Positions 1 through 6,281 are shown, counted from the stretch's first letter. The stretch is 9,018 bases of DNA from Geodermatophilaceae bacterium (GCA_013811975.1 JACCUF010000041.1:1-9018); one strand, 5' to 3'. Program-made: numbers and translations. Notes: generated by a model not told the origin, from the sequence alone.

Positions 1-130
1 GCCCGGGTGGTGCTGCCGGGCGGATGAAGTACAGCTCCGCTTGGGCGACCACGTGGTGTACCTGCGATCGGGACACCCGGTGCTTGCGGGCACCGGCCGT
101 CCAGGAGAACCCCGTGTACTCCACGCGCAC
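1..130 (-). CDS. Small hypothetical protein, KHGVS-motif family (3' end off window)
   Basis: A minus-strand frame stays open to the left edge and uses GC-rich third positions. From a GTG at 130 it begins MRVEYTGFSWTAGARKHRVS and continues with SQVHHVVAQAELYFIRPAAPPG. The pattern 'ARKHGVS..., HVV, ...L.F..P.PP' is one I recall from short (about 100-residue) actinobacterial proteins of unknown function. Some of these resemble toxin-like BrnT/DUF4258 proteins, but I cannot assign a function. The frame also stays open upstream to a GTG at 250 (beginning MNADVALAQ). I prefer 130 because family members usually start just before this block, and because it leaves a 134-bp gap with two inverted repeats before the divergent gene at 265. 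Neither start has a good ribosome binding site. The plus-strand frame over the same bases is probably a shadow. The C-terminal part and any partner gene lie outside the window. Confidence 0.5.
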   Translation of the reverse strand, partial: MRVEYTGFSWTAGARKHRVSRSQVHHVVAQAELYFIRPAAPPG

Positions 131-139
131 TATTGTGTC

Positions 140-159
140 GGACAGAACCAGCTCTGTCC
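140..159. promoter_or_regulatory. Perfect 7-6-7 inverted repeat, operator candidate
   Basis: GGACAGA at 140-146 and TCTGTCC at 153-159 are perfect reverse complements separated by 6 bp, a 20-bp dyad with centres about one helical turn apart. This is the geometry of a dimeric repressor site. It lies in the gap between the divergent starts at 130 (minus) and 265 (plus), 10 bp behind the proposed minus-strand start. The binding protein is unknown. If the minus gene really starts at 250, the dyad falls inside coding sequence and would be less meaningful. Confidence 0.4.
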
Positions 160-165
160 ACTGCT

Positions 166-177
166 CCGCATTTGCGG
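166..177. repeat. Short inverted repeat in the divergent gap
   Basis: CCGCA (166-170) and TGCGG (173-177) form a 5-bp inverted repeat around a 2-bp centre, 6 bp from the larger dyad at 140-159. It could be a second half of the same regulatory region, or chance in GC-rich DNA. Confidence 0.2.
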
Positions 178-250
178 GTAATGACGGGGGAAGGTCGGCG
201 ACGTGCGCGACTATGGACACCGATTGGGCCAGGGCAACATCGGCATTCAC

Positions 251-257
251 GAGGGGA
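251..257 (+). promoter_or_regulatory. Ribosome binding site for the AbiJ-like gene
   Basis: GAGGGGA lies 7 bases before the ATG at 265. It decides that start over the TTG at 133 that opens the same frame. The encoded sequence before 265 has no recognisable family pattern. Confidence 0.6.
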
Positions 258-264
258 CTTGGCC

Positions 265-543
265 ATGAAGTTCAAGCCGCGCTCGCTCATACAGATCGCG
301 GACCTGATCTGCGGCAACAGCGGGCCTAGCGAGACAGCCTACTTTCCGTATCGGAGCAGCAGTTACATCACGGAGTTCTTCGAGGAAGCCGACACCGAAT
401 ACCAGCATGACGGGTCCACGCGACACCGGTGGGTGGCGGACGTCCTGGCACAAATCCTCGCCGAACCGCACGAAGGGCCGACTAGGCCACCGGACACGTT
501 CATACGGGTAATCGACCGACTCATGGACAGGTCGAGGCCCTGA
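265..543 (+). CDS. AbiJ N-terminal-domain-3-like fragment of a frameshifted gene
   Basis: This 92-residue product starts MKFKPRSLIQIADLICGNSG. It contains the stretch YFPYRSSSYITEFFEEAD at about residues 25-42 and a DGSTRHRWVADVL block after it. I recall this pattern from the AbiJ N-terminal domain 3 of abortive-infection-type proteins, where it is fused to a C-terminal effector domain. The reading frame ends RLMDRSRP-stop. One added base after 527 would join it to the next fragment as LMD-QVEALNELPDRP, matching the 'LMD..ALNE..RP' linker I remember from full-length relatives. I therefore read it as the 5' half of a broken gene and not as a complete small protein. The start is supported by a good ribosome binding site. 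The domain call rests on memory of the motif and has not been searched. Confidence 0.65.
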   Translation: MKFKPRSLIQIADLICGNSGPSETAYFPYRSSSYITEFFEEADTEYQHDGSTRHRWVADVLAQILAEPHEGPTRPPDTFIRVIDRLMDRSRP

Positions 544-548
544 ACGAG

Positions 549-1280
549 TTGCCAGACCGACCCAAGGCGCTGGAGTTGCTGAATTTCCCGCTGAACCGGG
601 AGGGCTTCGAGGCCTTCTACGCCGACGACAACCACTGCTACCTGCGGCATCTGGGTACGAACATCGTGGCCGCAACTATGCCGAATCCGCACCGTCCGCT
701 GTCGTCGGTTGAGGTGAAGCGACGACAGGCCCTTGTCTCATACCTGGACGCAGCCAGCGAGGACGAGCTGATCGAGGATGTACTTCTGCCGCTGTTCCGG
801 CAGCTTGGCTTCCATCGGATCACGGCCGCCGGGCACAAGGACAAGGCGCTGGAGTACGGCAAGGACATTTGGATGCGCTACACGTTGCCCACTCAGCACG
901 TCCTGTACTTCGGCATCCAGACGAAGCGAGGGAAGTTGGATGCTGCTGGTGCGACACGTGGCAGCAACGCCAACATCGCCGAGATCCACAACCAGGTTCT
1001 GATGATGCTGGGGCATGAGATCTTCGACCCCGAGATAGGTAAGAAGGTGCTCGTCGACCACGCGTTCATCGTCGTCGGCGGCGAGATCACCAAGCAGGCA
1101 CGGAACTGGCTCGGGAACAAGCTCGACGCGTCGCGGCGGAGCCAGATCCTGTTCATGGACCGCAACGACATCCTGAATCTGTATGTGGTCACGAACCTCC
1201 CACTGCCGACTGCTGCACAGCCGGCGGTCGAGCTTGTTCGCGACCCGTGGCTGGGGCCGACCGAAGAGCCGCCGTTCTGA
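549..1280 (+). CDS. PD-(D/E)XK/Mrr-like nuclease fragment of the same gene
   Basis: The frame encodes 243 residues from a TTG at 549. It is open from 486, but without an ATG or GTG start. The N-terminal 60 residues look like a linker-helix region (REGFEAFYADDNHCYLRH). From about residue 70 comes a helix EDELIEDVLLPLFRQLGF, followed by an EYGKD motif (E102, D106) and GIQTKRGK (Q124, K126). The spacing D...Q-x-K is the PD-(D/E)XK signature of Mrr-like restriction nucleases. The C-terminal half (NIAEIHNQVLMMLGHEIFDPE, then ITKQARNWLG) is family-specific. I infer a DNA- or RNA-cutting effector for anti-phage defence. There is no upstream start with a convincing ribosome binding site apart from a GAGG at 534-537, so independent translation is doubtful. 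All catalytic-motif residues are intact, suggesting a recent break or a sequencing error. Confidence 0.65.
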   Translation: MPDRPKALELLNFPLNREGFEAFYADDNHCYLRHLGTNIVAATMPNPHRPLSSVEVKRRQALVSYLDAASEDELIEDVLLPLFRQLGFHRITAAGHKDKALEYGKDIWMRYTLPTQHVLYFGIQTKRGKLDAAGATRGSNANIAEIHNQVLMMLGHEIFDPEIGKKVLVDHAFIVVGGEITKQARNWLGNKLDASRRSQILFMDRNDILNLYVVTNLPLPTAAQPAVELVRDPWLGPTEEPPF

Positions 1281-1559
1281 CCCATCGTCCTCGGATGAAG
1301 GCGGCTCCTACGCTGCTTCGCAGCCAATCGCCCACCCCCCGTTGAGGCCCGTCCATCGTGTCCCCTCGCCGTCGGAGTGGCGGTTCCTGCGGATGCGGGT
1401 TGGCCGTCATCCTGACCACTCGCGCATCGACGACCGGACTTGCGCCAGGAATTTTCCACAGCGCTCGGAATTCTTGCGGACTCTGTGCGGACTGGGGGCC
1501 TCTGGGCGGTCGACGCCGCAAATTGTTTCCCCAGGTAAGAGCCTTTTTTCGCCGATGTC
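1281..1559. other. Non-coding gap between defence-like gene and rnpB
   Basis: The frames crossing these 280 bases are arginine/serine/proline-rich shadows with no family pattern. The gap separates two convergent transcription units. It contains a small hairpin at 1312-1324, a widely spaced CTGGGG/CCCCAG pair (1492-1497 and 1529-1534) and a run of six T at 1543-1548. I see no RNA gene or attachment-site repeat in it. Confidence 0.5.
1312..1324 (+). terminator. Weak hairpin after the nuclease fragment
   Basis: GCTGC (1312-1316) and GCAGC (1320-1324) pair around a TTC loop, 31 bases past the stop codon at 1280. There is no T tract, so this would be at most a U-less actinobacterial terminator. 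The stem is short. Confidence 0.2.
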
Positions 1560-1563
1560 GGCG
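1550..1563 (-). terminator. Hairpin at the 3' end of rnpB
   Basis: On the minus strand CGCCG and CGGCG pair around a four-base loop immediately after the P1 helix of RNase P RNA. An A run follows, not a U run. It may act as a U-less terminator or a processing-end structure. Assignment is weak. Confidence 0.2.
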
Positions 1564-1972
1564 GACGAGTCGGCCTGTACGCCGGGTTCTGGCCACGGGT
1601 GCCTTGCGGCGATCCCGATGGGCGATCATCCATCTGGGCCTGCCGTCGCCGACAGGCTCGTGCGGTCCACCCGCAGGCTCGGGCGGGCAGCCCTCGAACG
1701 CCTGCGCAGGTCGCACCGCCGAAGCGGCCCGACCCTTTCGACCTTGCTCCGGGTGGGGTTTACCGAGCCGTCCCGGTTACCCGGGACGCTGGTGGTCTCT
1801 TACACCACCGTTTCACCCTTACCGATCGGCCGAAACCGTCCGGCGGTCTCTTTTCTGTGGCACTGTCCCGCGGGTCACCCCGGGTTGCCGTTAGCAACCA
1901 CCCTGCCCTGTGGAGCCCGGACGTTCCTCGATCACATTGCCGTGACCGCGACCGCCCAGCCGACTCGTCCGT
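1561..1972 (-). ncRNA. rnpB: RNase P RNA, class A
   Basis: This is the catalytic RNA subunit of RNase P, which matures tRNA 5' ends. Several landmarks are visible on the minus strand. GAGGAACGTCCGGGCTCC (1929-1912) is the universal 5' conserved region. It is followed by ACAGTGCCACAGAAA, then GGTAAGGGTGAAACGG and the GTAAGAG P11/P12 segment. GTAAACCCCACCCGGAGCAA lies near 1763-1744, AGATGGATGATCGCC near 1636-1622, and CAGAACCCGGCGTACAGGCC near the 3' end. The 5' CGGACGAGTCGGC (1971-1959) and the 3' GCCGACTCGTCCG (1574-1562) form a perfect 13-bp P1 helix that fixes both ends within a few bases. A length near 410 nt fits actinobacterial RNase P RNA. It is convergent with the nuclease fragment and divergent from the permease. 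Confidence 0.96.
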
Positions 1973-1982
1973 CGTAGCGGAC

Positions 1983-1988
1983 ATCATA
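1983..1988 (-). promoter_or_regulatory. Probable -10 box of rnpB
   Basis: TATGAT on the minus strand (5 of 6 to the sigma-70 consensus) lies 7-10 bases before the mapped-by-structure 5' end of rnpB (about 1975-1972). No good -35 hexamer is visible at 17 bp. The box lies in the 43-bp gap shared with the divergent permease gene. Confidence 0.5.
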
Positions 1989-2015
1989 GTTGGCGGGTCC
2001 GTAGGCTTGCGGCTC

Positions 2016-3266
2016 GTGGTGGACCCTCCGGCGCTGGCGGTCACCATTCCGCTACTGGTCCTCGCCCTCGCCGTGGCCCTCCGTGGACGCGACATGCTCA
2101 CTGCTGCCAGCGTCGCCGTCCTCGGCGGCGCCTTCGCCGTGCTCATCGGAGCGATCGGCGGAGGGCCCGCCGCTGACGAGGTCTACGACATCGCACCGAC
2201 CGTGGTCTTCTTGTCGATCCTGTTGGTGCTGGGTCATCTCGCCGATGCCGAGGGGCTATTCGATTGGGCCGCAGCGGTTCTGGCTCGACGTGCCGGGCAC
2301 GCCCCAGTGGCTACGTTCCGCCGTGTCTTCGTCCTCGCCGCGGTGACGACCGCGATTCTGAGTTTGGATGCCACCGTCGTCCTGCTGACCCCGGTCATCG
2401 TCGCGACGATCGTCCGCAGGCGCCTTGCCGCACGTCCGCAAATCTATGCCTGCGGGCACCTCGCCAACTCGGCCTCACTGCTGATGCCGGTCAGCAACCT
2501 CACCAACCTGCTGGCCTTCTCGGCCACCGGCCTGTCGTTCCTGTCCTTCACCGCCCTCATGGCGTTGCCGTGGCTGGTGGCGGTCGCGGTCGAGTACGCC
2601 GTCCTGCGGCGGATCTTCGCCGCCGACCTCACCGGTCAGGCGGCCCAGGTACTGACCGAGCCGCATCCCACCCCATGGTGGGCACTGGCTGTGGTGGCGC
2701 TGACCGTCGCGGGCTTCGCGGTTGGCTCCCCGATCGGACTGGCCCCGGTCTGGCCGGCGGCCGCCGGAGCCATGGTCCTGGCCCTGCGGCGACTGGTCCG
2801 CCGTACGAGCTCCGTGAACGACATCATCGAGTCGGCCAACCTGCCGTTCGCGCTCTTCATCTTCGGACTCGCGGTGCTCGTGCGCGGCGTCGCGGAGAGC
2901 GGTCTCAGCGACCTGCTGAGCGCGATCCTGCCCACCGGCGACAGCCTGGGGGCACTGCTCGCCGTGGCCGGCGTCGCTGCGGTGCTCGCCAATCTGGTCA
3001 ACAACCTGCCCGCGACACTCGCGCTCCTGCCCGTCGCCACGCTGATCGGGACGCCGGCCATCCTTGCTGTCCTGATCGGAGTCAACGTCGGCGCCAATCT
3101 GACCTACGTCGGGTCGCTGGCTAACCTGCTCTGGCGCCGGGTTCTCGCGCCGTCCGGCGACGCACCGAGCGCGACGTCCTTCACCGCGATCGGCCTGCTG
3201 ACCGTTCCGTTGACCCTGATCGCCGCCACGGTGGCACTCTGGATCTCAGTACGGATCTGGGGTTGA
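2016..3266 (+). CDS. ArsB/SLC13-type (ion transporter superfamily) permease
   Basis: This is a 416-residue polytopic membrane protein, with roughly 10-12 hydrophobic segments spread over the whole length. Motifs typical of the ArsB/NhaD/CitM superfamily are present. SLDATVVLLTP lies at about residues 116-126 (Asp118), GHLANSASLLMPVSNLTNLL at about 147-166, and NNLPATLALLPV from residue 329, followed by GVNVGANLTYVGSLAN. The two pseudo-symmetric Asn-containing re-entrant regions fit a substrate/ion-coupled anion carrier. Substrate is not deducible: no arsR or arsC neighbour supports arsenite. The reading frame is open far upstream, but those bases are rnpB in antisense, so the start must lie after about 1975. 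I chose the GTG at 2016 (MVDPPALAVTIPL). GTG 2019 and TTG 2007 are alternatives, and TTG 2007 has GGCGGG 9 bases before it. The gene stops 8 bp before the convergent nadA end. Confidence 0.85.
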   Translation: MVDPPALAVTIPLLVLALAVALRGRDMLTAASVAVLGGAFAVLIGAIGGGPAADEVYDIAPTVVFLSILLVLGHLADAEGLFDWAAAVLARRAGHAPVATFRRVFVLAAVTTAILSLDATVVLLTPVIVATIVRRRLAARPQIYACGHLANSASLLMPVSNLTNLLAFSATGLSFLSFTALMALPWLVAVAVEYAVLRRIFAADLTGQAAQVLTEPHPTPWWALAVVALTVAGFAVGSPIGLAPVWPAAAGAMVLALRRLVRRTSSVNDIIESANLPFALFIFGLAVLVRGVAESGLSDLLSAILPTGDSLGALLAVAGVAAVLANLVNNLPATLALLPVATLIGTPAILAVLIGVNVGANLTYVGSLANLLWRRVLAPSGDAPSATSFTAIGLLTVPLTLIAATVALWISVRIWG

Positions 3267-3274
3267 GAGGCGGA

Positions 3275-4285
3275 CTATTCGCCGCCGCGACCAGGGGATC
3301 CGATGGCAATCATCCGCTCCACGGCGGTGCGTGCTTTCGCGGCGATGTCGGCCGGTACGTCGATGTCGCCGGTGTCGTCGCGCAGCGTCGCGAGCAGCTT
3401 CGTCGGAGTGATCATCTTCATGTACCGGCAGGTCGCCCGCTCATTCATGGCGATGAACTCCGCCTTGTCATTGAGCCCCCGCAATTGGTGCAGGATCCCG
3501 GTCTCGGTGGCCACCAGCACCTGGCGCGACCGAGTGTTGGCCGCGGCTTCGACCATCCCACCGGTCGAGAGCACCTTAGTCCGTTCGGCGGGCAGGTCAC
3601 CTGCCGAAATCAGATCCAGAACCGATGTGGTACAACCGCATTCGGGATGAACCAGGATCTCAGCATCCGGGTACGAGGCGACCTTCGCGCGTACGTCGGC
3701 GGGACTGATCCCAGCATGGACGTGGCACTCCCCCGCCCAGATGTGCATGTTGTGCCGCGCGGTCACCCGCTTGACGTGGGCCCCGAGGAACTGATCGGGA
3801 CAGAACAGGATGTCGGTCTCTTCGGGGATCGAGCGGACCACGTCCGCGGCGTTGGAGGAGGTGTAACAGATGTCGGTCTCGGCCTTCACCGCGGCCGTCG
3901 TGTTGACATAGGAGACGACGACCGCTCCCGGGTGCTCGGCCTTCCAGGCGCGAAGTTGATCGGCGTTGATGCTGTCGGCCAGCGAGCAACCGGCAGCGTG
4001 GTCGGGCAGCAGCACCCGCTTGTCGGGCGACAATATCTTGGCGGTCTCTGCCATGAAGTGCACGCCGCAGAACACGATGATGGAGGCGTCTGTCTCGGCG
4101 GCGATCCGGGAGAGGTAGAGCGAGTCTCCGGTGTAGTGCGCGACATCCTGGATCTCGGGGACCTGGTAGTTGTGCGCGAGGATTACCGCTCCCCGTCGTT
4201 CGGCCAGCGAGCGGACCTCATCGGCCCACCGATCGTATTCGTCGGAGGTCATCGTCGGCCGGTCGGTCCCTAACGTCGCGGTCAT
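3275..4285 (-). CDS. nadA: Quinolinate synthase NadA
   Basis: This is a 336-residue cytosolic 4Fe-4S enzyme that condenses iminoaspartate with dihydroxyacetone phosphate to quinolinate in de novo NAD synthesis. The sequence has ILAHNYQVPEIQDVAHYTGDSL at about residues 35-56, FCGVHFMAETAKIL, YVNTTAAVKAETDI and LVHPECGC. The three cluster-ligand cysteines, by alignment from memory to E. coli C113/C200/C297, are C100 (AGCSLAD), C187 (AGECHVH) and C286 (ATCRYMK). The CxxCxxC seen in E. coli at the last site is absent, as in many other NadA proteins. The ATG at 4285 has GGGAGG a few bases before it and overlaps the upstream stop as ATGA, implying translational coupling. An in-frame GTG at 4348 is unlikely. 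No nadB or nadC is present nearby, although the three often form an operon in actinobacteria. Confidence 0.97.
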   Translation of the reverse strand: MTATLGTDRPTMTSDEYDRWADEVRSLAERRGAVILAHNYQVPEIQDVAHYTGDSLYLSRIAAETDASIIVFCGVHFMAETAKILSPDKRVLLPDHAAGCSLADSINADQLRAWKAEHPGAVVVSYVNTTAAVKAETDICYTSSNAADVVRSIPEETDILFCPDQFLGAHVKRVTARHNMHIWAGECHVHAGISPADVRAKVASYPDAEILVHPECGCTTSVLDLISAGDLPAERTKVLSTGGMVEAAANTRSRQVLVATETGILHQLRGLNDKAEFIAMNERATCRYMKMITPTKLLATLRDDTGDIDVPADIAAKARTAVERMIAIGSPGRGGE

Positions 4286-5454
4286 GCGCCCTCCCAGTGG
4301 CTCGTGTCGTTCACCAGGGTCACACTGGCGCGTCCGTCGGCGTACCACTCGACGATCGAGACGCTGGCCGGGGCGAGGAAGAACCGATGAACTGTGGACA
4401 AGGGTACGTCGAGAGCCATGCAGAGCAGCACTTTGATCGGTGTGACATGGGTGAGGACGACCACGTCACGGCCCTCGTGTTCGCTCAGGATCCGCCGCAG
4501 CGCTAGCTCTACCCGGGCTCGAACGCTGAAGATGCTCTCCCCGCCCGGCGGGCCGACGTCCGTCGACTCTCTGAAAGCCCTGAACTCCTCAGGGTAGGTC
4601 GCCTGCGCCTCCGACCACAGCAGCCCCTCGAACGCACCGAAGTCCAGTTCGACGAGAGCATCGTCGATACCCAGCGGCAAGTGCAGGGCATCGGCCACCA
4701 TCTGGGCGCTCTCCCGGGTGCGGCGCAGTGGGGAACTCAGTACCGCGCCGATCGACCCGCGGGCGGCCAATCGAGCGGCGACTGCCACGATCTGCGCGGT
4801 GCCCTGCTCGGTCAGCGGGAGGTCGTTGAGTCCGCTGAATCGACGGTCGGCGGTGTGGGCGGTCAGCCCGTGTCGCACCAGATACATCCGGGTCGGGGCG
4901 GCCAGCAACAGCTCGGATGAGTCCTGGTCCCGGGTGGGCGCTTCCGTGCTGCGGGAGTCCGCCATCGTGGTACCGGCCTCTTCTCGCACGCCGCTACGCC
5001 GGCGCTTCACCGTTGGGTTGGCCGCACCGATCGGAACCCCATCCAGAGCCTGGTTGGCCAGCCGGTCCGCGGCGCTGTTCTGCTCCCGGGGAATCCAGGT
5101 ATAGGTCACTCGCGGCAGTCGCTGGGACAGCCGCCGGGCGTGGAGAGCCAACGGGCGGAGGTCGGCATGCTTGATCTTCCATCGACCGGACATCTGCTCG
5201 ACGACCAGTTTGGAGTCCATCCGGACCTCGACTGTGGACGGCTCGAACTCGACGACCGCTTCCAGGCCGGCGATCAGCCCACGGTATTCCGCAACGTTGT
5301 TGGTAGCCCGACCGATGGTTTCGGCGCGCTCGGCCAGCACCTGCCCGGTGACCGGATTACGGACGAGTGCGCCGTACCCAGCCGGACCCGGATTTCCCCG
5401 AGAGCCACCATCGGCTTCGACAATCAGATGCGGCTTACCGGAATTCTCCGTCAC
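4282..5454 (-). CDS. Bifunctional RNase HI / histidine phosphatase (Rv2228c-like)
   Basis: This is a 390-residue fusion. Residues 8-140 are an RNase HI domain that cuts RNA in RNA-DNA hybrids. The catalytic acidic residues are D15 (EADGGSRGNPG), E56 (NNVAEYRGL), D80 (RMDSKLVVEQM) and D130 (EQNSAADRLAN). A charged linker (about 145-188) leads to a phosphoglycerate-mutase/CobC-type phosphatase. That domain has LVRHGLT with the nucleophile H195, SSPLRRTRESA, VELDFGAFEG and VLTHVTPIK with the second histidine. The arrangement matches Mycobacterium tuberculosis Rv2228c, whose phosphatase half is alpha-ribazole-phosphatase-like. The physiological substrate here is unknown. I place the start at the GTG at 5454, which overlaps the preceding stop as GTGA. 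An in-frame ATG at 5493 would lie inside the preceding gene. The stop overlaps nadA by 4 bases. Confidence 0.95.
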   Translation of the reverse strand: MTENSGKPHLIVEADGGSRGNPGPAGYGALVRNPVTGQVLAERAETIGRATNNVAEYRGLIAGLEAVVEFEPSTVEVRMDSKLVVEQMSGRWKIKHADLRPLALHARRLSQRLPRVTYTWIPREQNSAADRLANQALDGVPIGAANPTVKRRRSGVREEAGTTMADSRSTEAPTRDQDSSELLLAAPTRMYLVRHGLTAHTADRRFSGLNDLPLTEQGTAQIVAVAARLAARGSIGAVLSSPLRRTRESAQMVADALHLPLGIDDALVELDFGAFEGLLWSEAQATYPEEFRAFRESTDVGPPGGESIFSVRARVELALRRILSEHEGRDVVVLTHVTPIKVLLCMALDVPLSTVHRFFLAPASVSIVEWYADGRASVTLVNDTSHWEGA

Positions 5455-6197
5455 AGCCCAGAATCCGCGACCCGCACCAAGATTCGGCGGCATTCATCAC
5501 AGCGCAGCACCTCCTGCGGCGAAGCGGTACGCGCCCGGGAAAGCTCCGTCCCGGACACGTCCATGCGACAGCCCTCGCAACGCCGGGCACGCAGAGCCGC
5601 AGCGCCCACCCCAGCCCCGGCACCGGCCCGGATCGTGTCGTAGAGCTTCAGCAGGTCCTCCGGTAGCCCGGCTGCCCGTTCGGCCCGTTGTGCCACCGCA
5701 GCGGCACGGTCGGCCCCAATCGACGCGAGCGCCTCGTCCCGGGCTTGGGACAGGCGAAGGACCTCGGCCTCGGACTCTGTCCGCGACGTCTTCAGCCCGG
5801 CCAGCCGAGCCTCCATCTCCTCACGGCGTTCCATGAGGTCGAGTACCTGGTCCTCCAGGTCGGATTGTCGCCGAGACAGGGTGCCGAGTTCGTGCTGCAG
5901 CGATTCCAGCTCGCGGGCATTGGTGATGGCACCGGAGGTCAGCCGCGCATTGTCCCGATCTTCTCTGGCCCGCACGGTCTCGACGTCACCCTCGAGCCGC
6001 CGTTGTTCGCGGCCGAGGTCGGCGAGTTCGGTCTCGACCCGACCCGCCGCATCCTGGAGTTCGGCCAGGCCGAGGGTGGTCTTCTCCAGCGCGGCAAGCT
6101 CCGGCAGGGTGCTCCGACGGTGCTCGAGCCGGTTCAGCTTGGAATCGAGGGACTGTACGTCGAGTAGCCGTAGCTGCGCGAGGGGATCGGCTTGCAC
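5451..6197 (-). CDS. Coiled-coil protein with C4-type zinc ribbon (Rv2229c-like)
   Basis: This 248-residue protein begins MQADPLAQLRLLDVQSLDS, the usual N-terminus of this family. About 150 residues of heptad-rich, Glu/Arg/Leu-rich coiled coil follow (residues about 20-180). The C-terminal zinc ribbon is CEGC at 207-210 and CDEC at 233-236. The family (zf-RING_7/DUF164) is conserved between Nif3-type genes and the RNase HI-phosphatase in actinobacteria. It is thought to act with nucleic acids, but its exact role is unknown. The GTG at 6197 is chosen by family match. An ATG at 6269 in frame would add 24 residues without family character. The stop overlaps the RNase HI start (GTGA). A TAGGTT box exactly 7 bases before the GTG suggests leaderless transcription. 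Confidence 0.93.
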   Translation of the reverse strand: MQADPLAQLRLLDVQSLDSKLNRLEHRRSTLPELAALEKTTLGLAELQDAAGRVETELADLGREQRRLEGDVETVRAREDRDNARLTSGAITNARELESLQHELGTLSRRQSDLEDQVLDLMERREEMEARLAGLKTSRTESEAEVLRLSQARDEALASIGADRAAAVAQRAERAAGLPEDLLKLYDTIRAGAGAGVGAAALRARRCEGCRMDVSGTELSRARTASPQEVLRCDECRRILVRVADSGL

Positions 6198-6204
6198 CCG
6201 TGCG

Positions 6205-6210
6205 AACCTA
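6205..6210 (-). promoter_or_regulatory. Candidate -10 box for a leaderless transcript
   Basis: TAGGTT fits the actinobacterial TAnnnT -10 pattern. It is separated by 7 bases from the GTG at 6197, so transcription would begin at the start codon itself. No ribosome binding site is visible, which is consistent with a leaderless mRNA. No clear -35 is seen. Confidence 0.35.
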
Positions 6211-6211
6211 C

Positions 6212-6240
6212 CCGGCCAGCTGACTCCACTTCCGGCCAGC
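6212..6240. repeat. Nine-base direct repeat upstream of the zinc-ribbon gene
   Basis: CCGGCCAGC occurs at 6212-6220 and again at 6232-6240, exactly 20 bp apart (about two helical turns), adjoining the TAGGTT box. The placement suits a tandem regulator site over a promoter, but the motif is short and GC-rich. Confidence 0.25.
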
Positions 6241-6281
6241 GCCCCACAAGCTGGACCGACCTTCGTCAAGCCTGCCCAGGG

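Larger units (their letters stand above)
265..1280 (+). pseudogene. Two-domain defence gene (AbiJ-NTD3 + nuclease) split by a one-base deletion
   Basis: This is the whole gene read across the frameshift. The first 88 codons are in the 265 frame, up to GAC at 525-527. The sequence from 528 on (CAG GTC GAG GCC CTG AAC) then continues in the next frame to the TGA at 1278-1280. A single C missing from a GACC run, or a G missing from AGGG, explains the break, and the restored protein would be about 340 residues. No slippery heptamer is visible, so programmed frameshifting is not favoured. The domains in order would be an AbiJ-NTD3-like sensor or regulatory domain and a PD-(D/E)XK nuclease effector. 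Confidence 0.55.

Noticed and set aside
2..181. Plus-strand frame at the left edge ending in a TAA at about 181
   Set aside because: It is antisense to the minus-strand frame that matches a recognisable small-protein pattern and has better third-position GC; it has no family match that I can see.
525..551. Programmed ribosomal frameshift at the AbiJ/nuclease junction
   Set aside because: No slippery heptamer or downstream pseudoknot is apparent; a one-base deletion in a short C or G run is simpler.
1492..1548. CTGGGG/CCCCAG pair followed by six T as a plus-strand terminator
   Set aside because: The loop is about 30 bases and the T run begins 9 bases after the stem, so it is not a standard intrinsic terminator.
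893..1716. Minus-strand open frames over the nuclease fragment and the rnpB 3' half
   Set aside because: Arg/Ser/Pro-rich products, antisense to a recognised protein and partly made of RNase P RNA sequence.
3267..3285. GGCG/CGCC hairpin at the permease-nadA convergence
   Set aside because: A 4-bp stem with a 7-base loop and no T run is too weak to call a terminator.
3263..4273. Long plus-strand frame across nadA
   Set aside because: Shadow of nadA, a clear enzyme gene on the other strand; the product is Gly/Val/Arg-rich without motifs.
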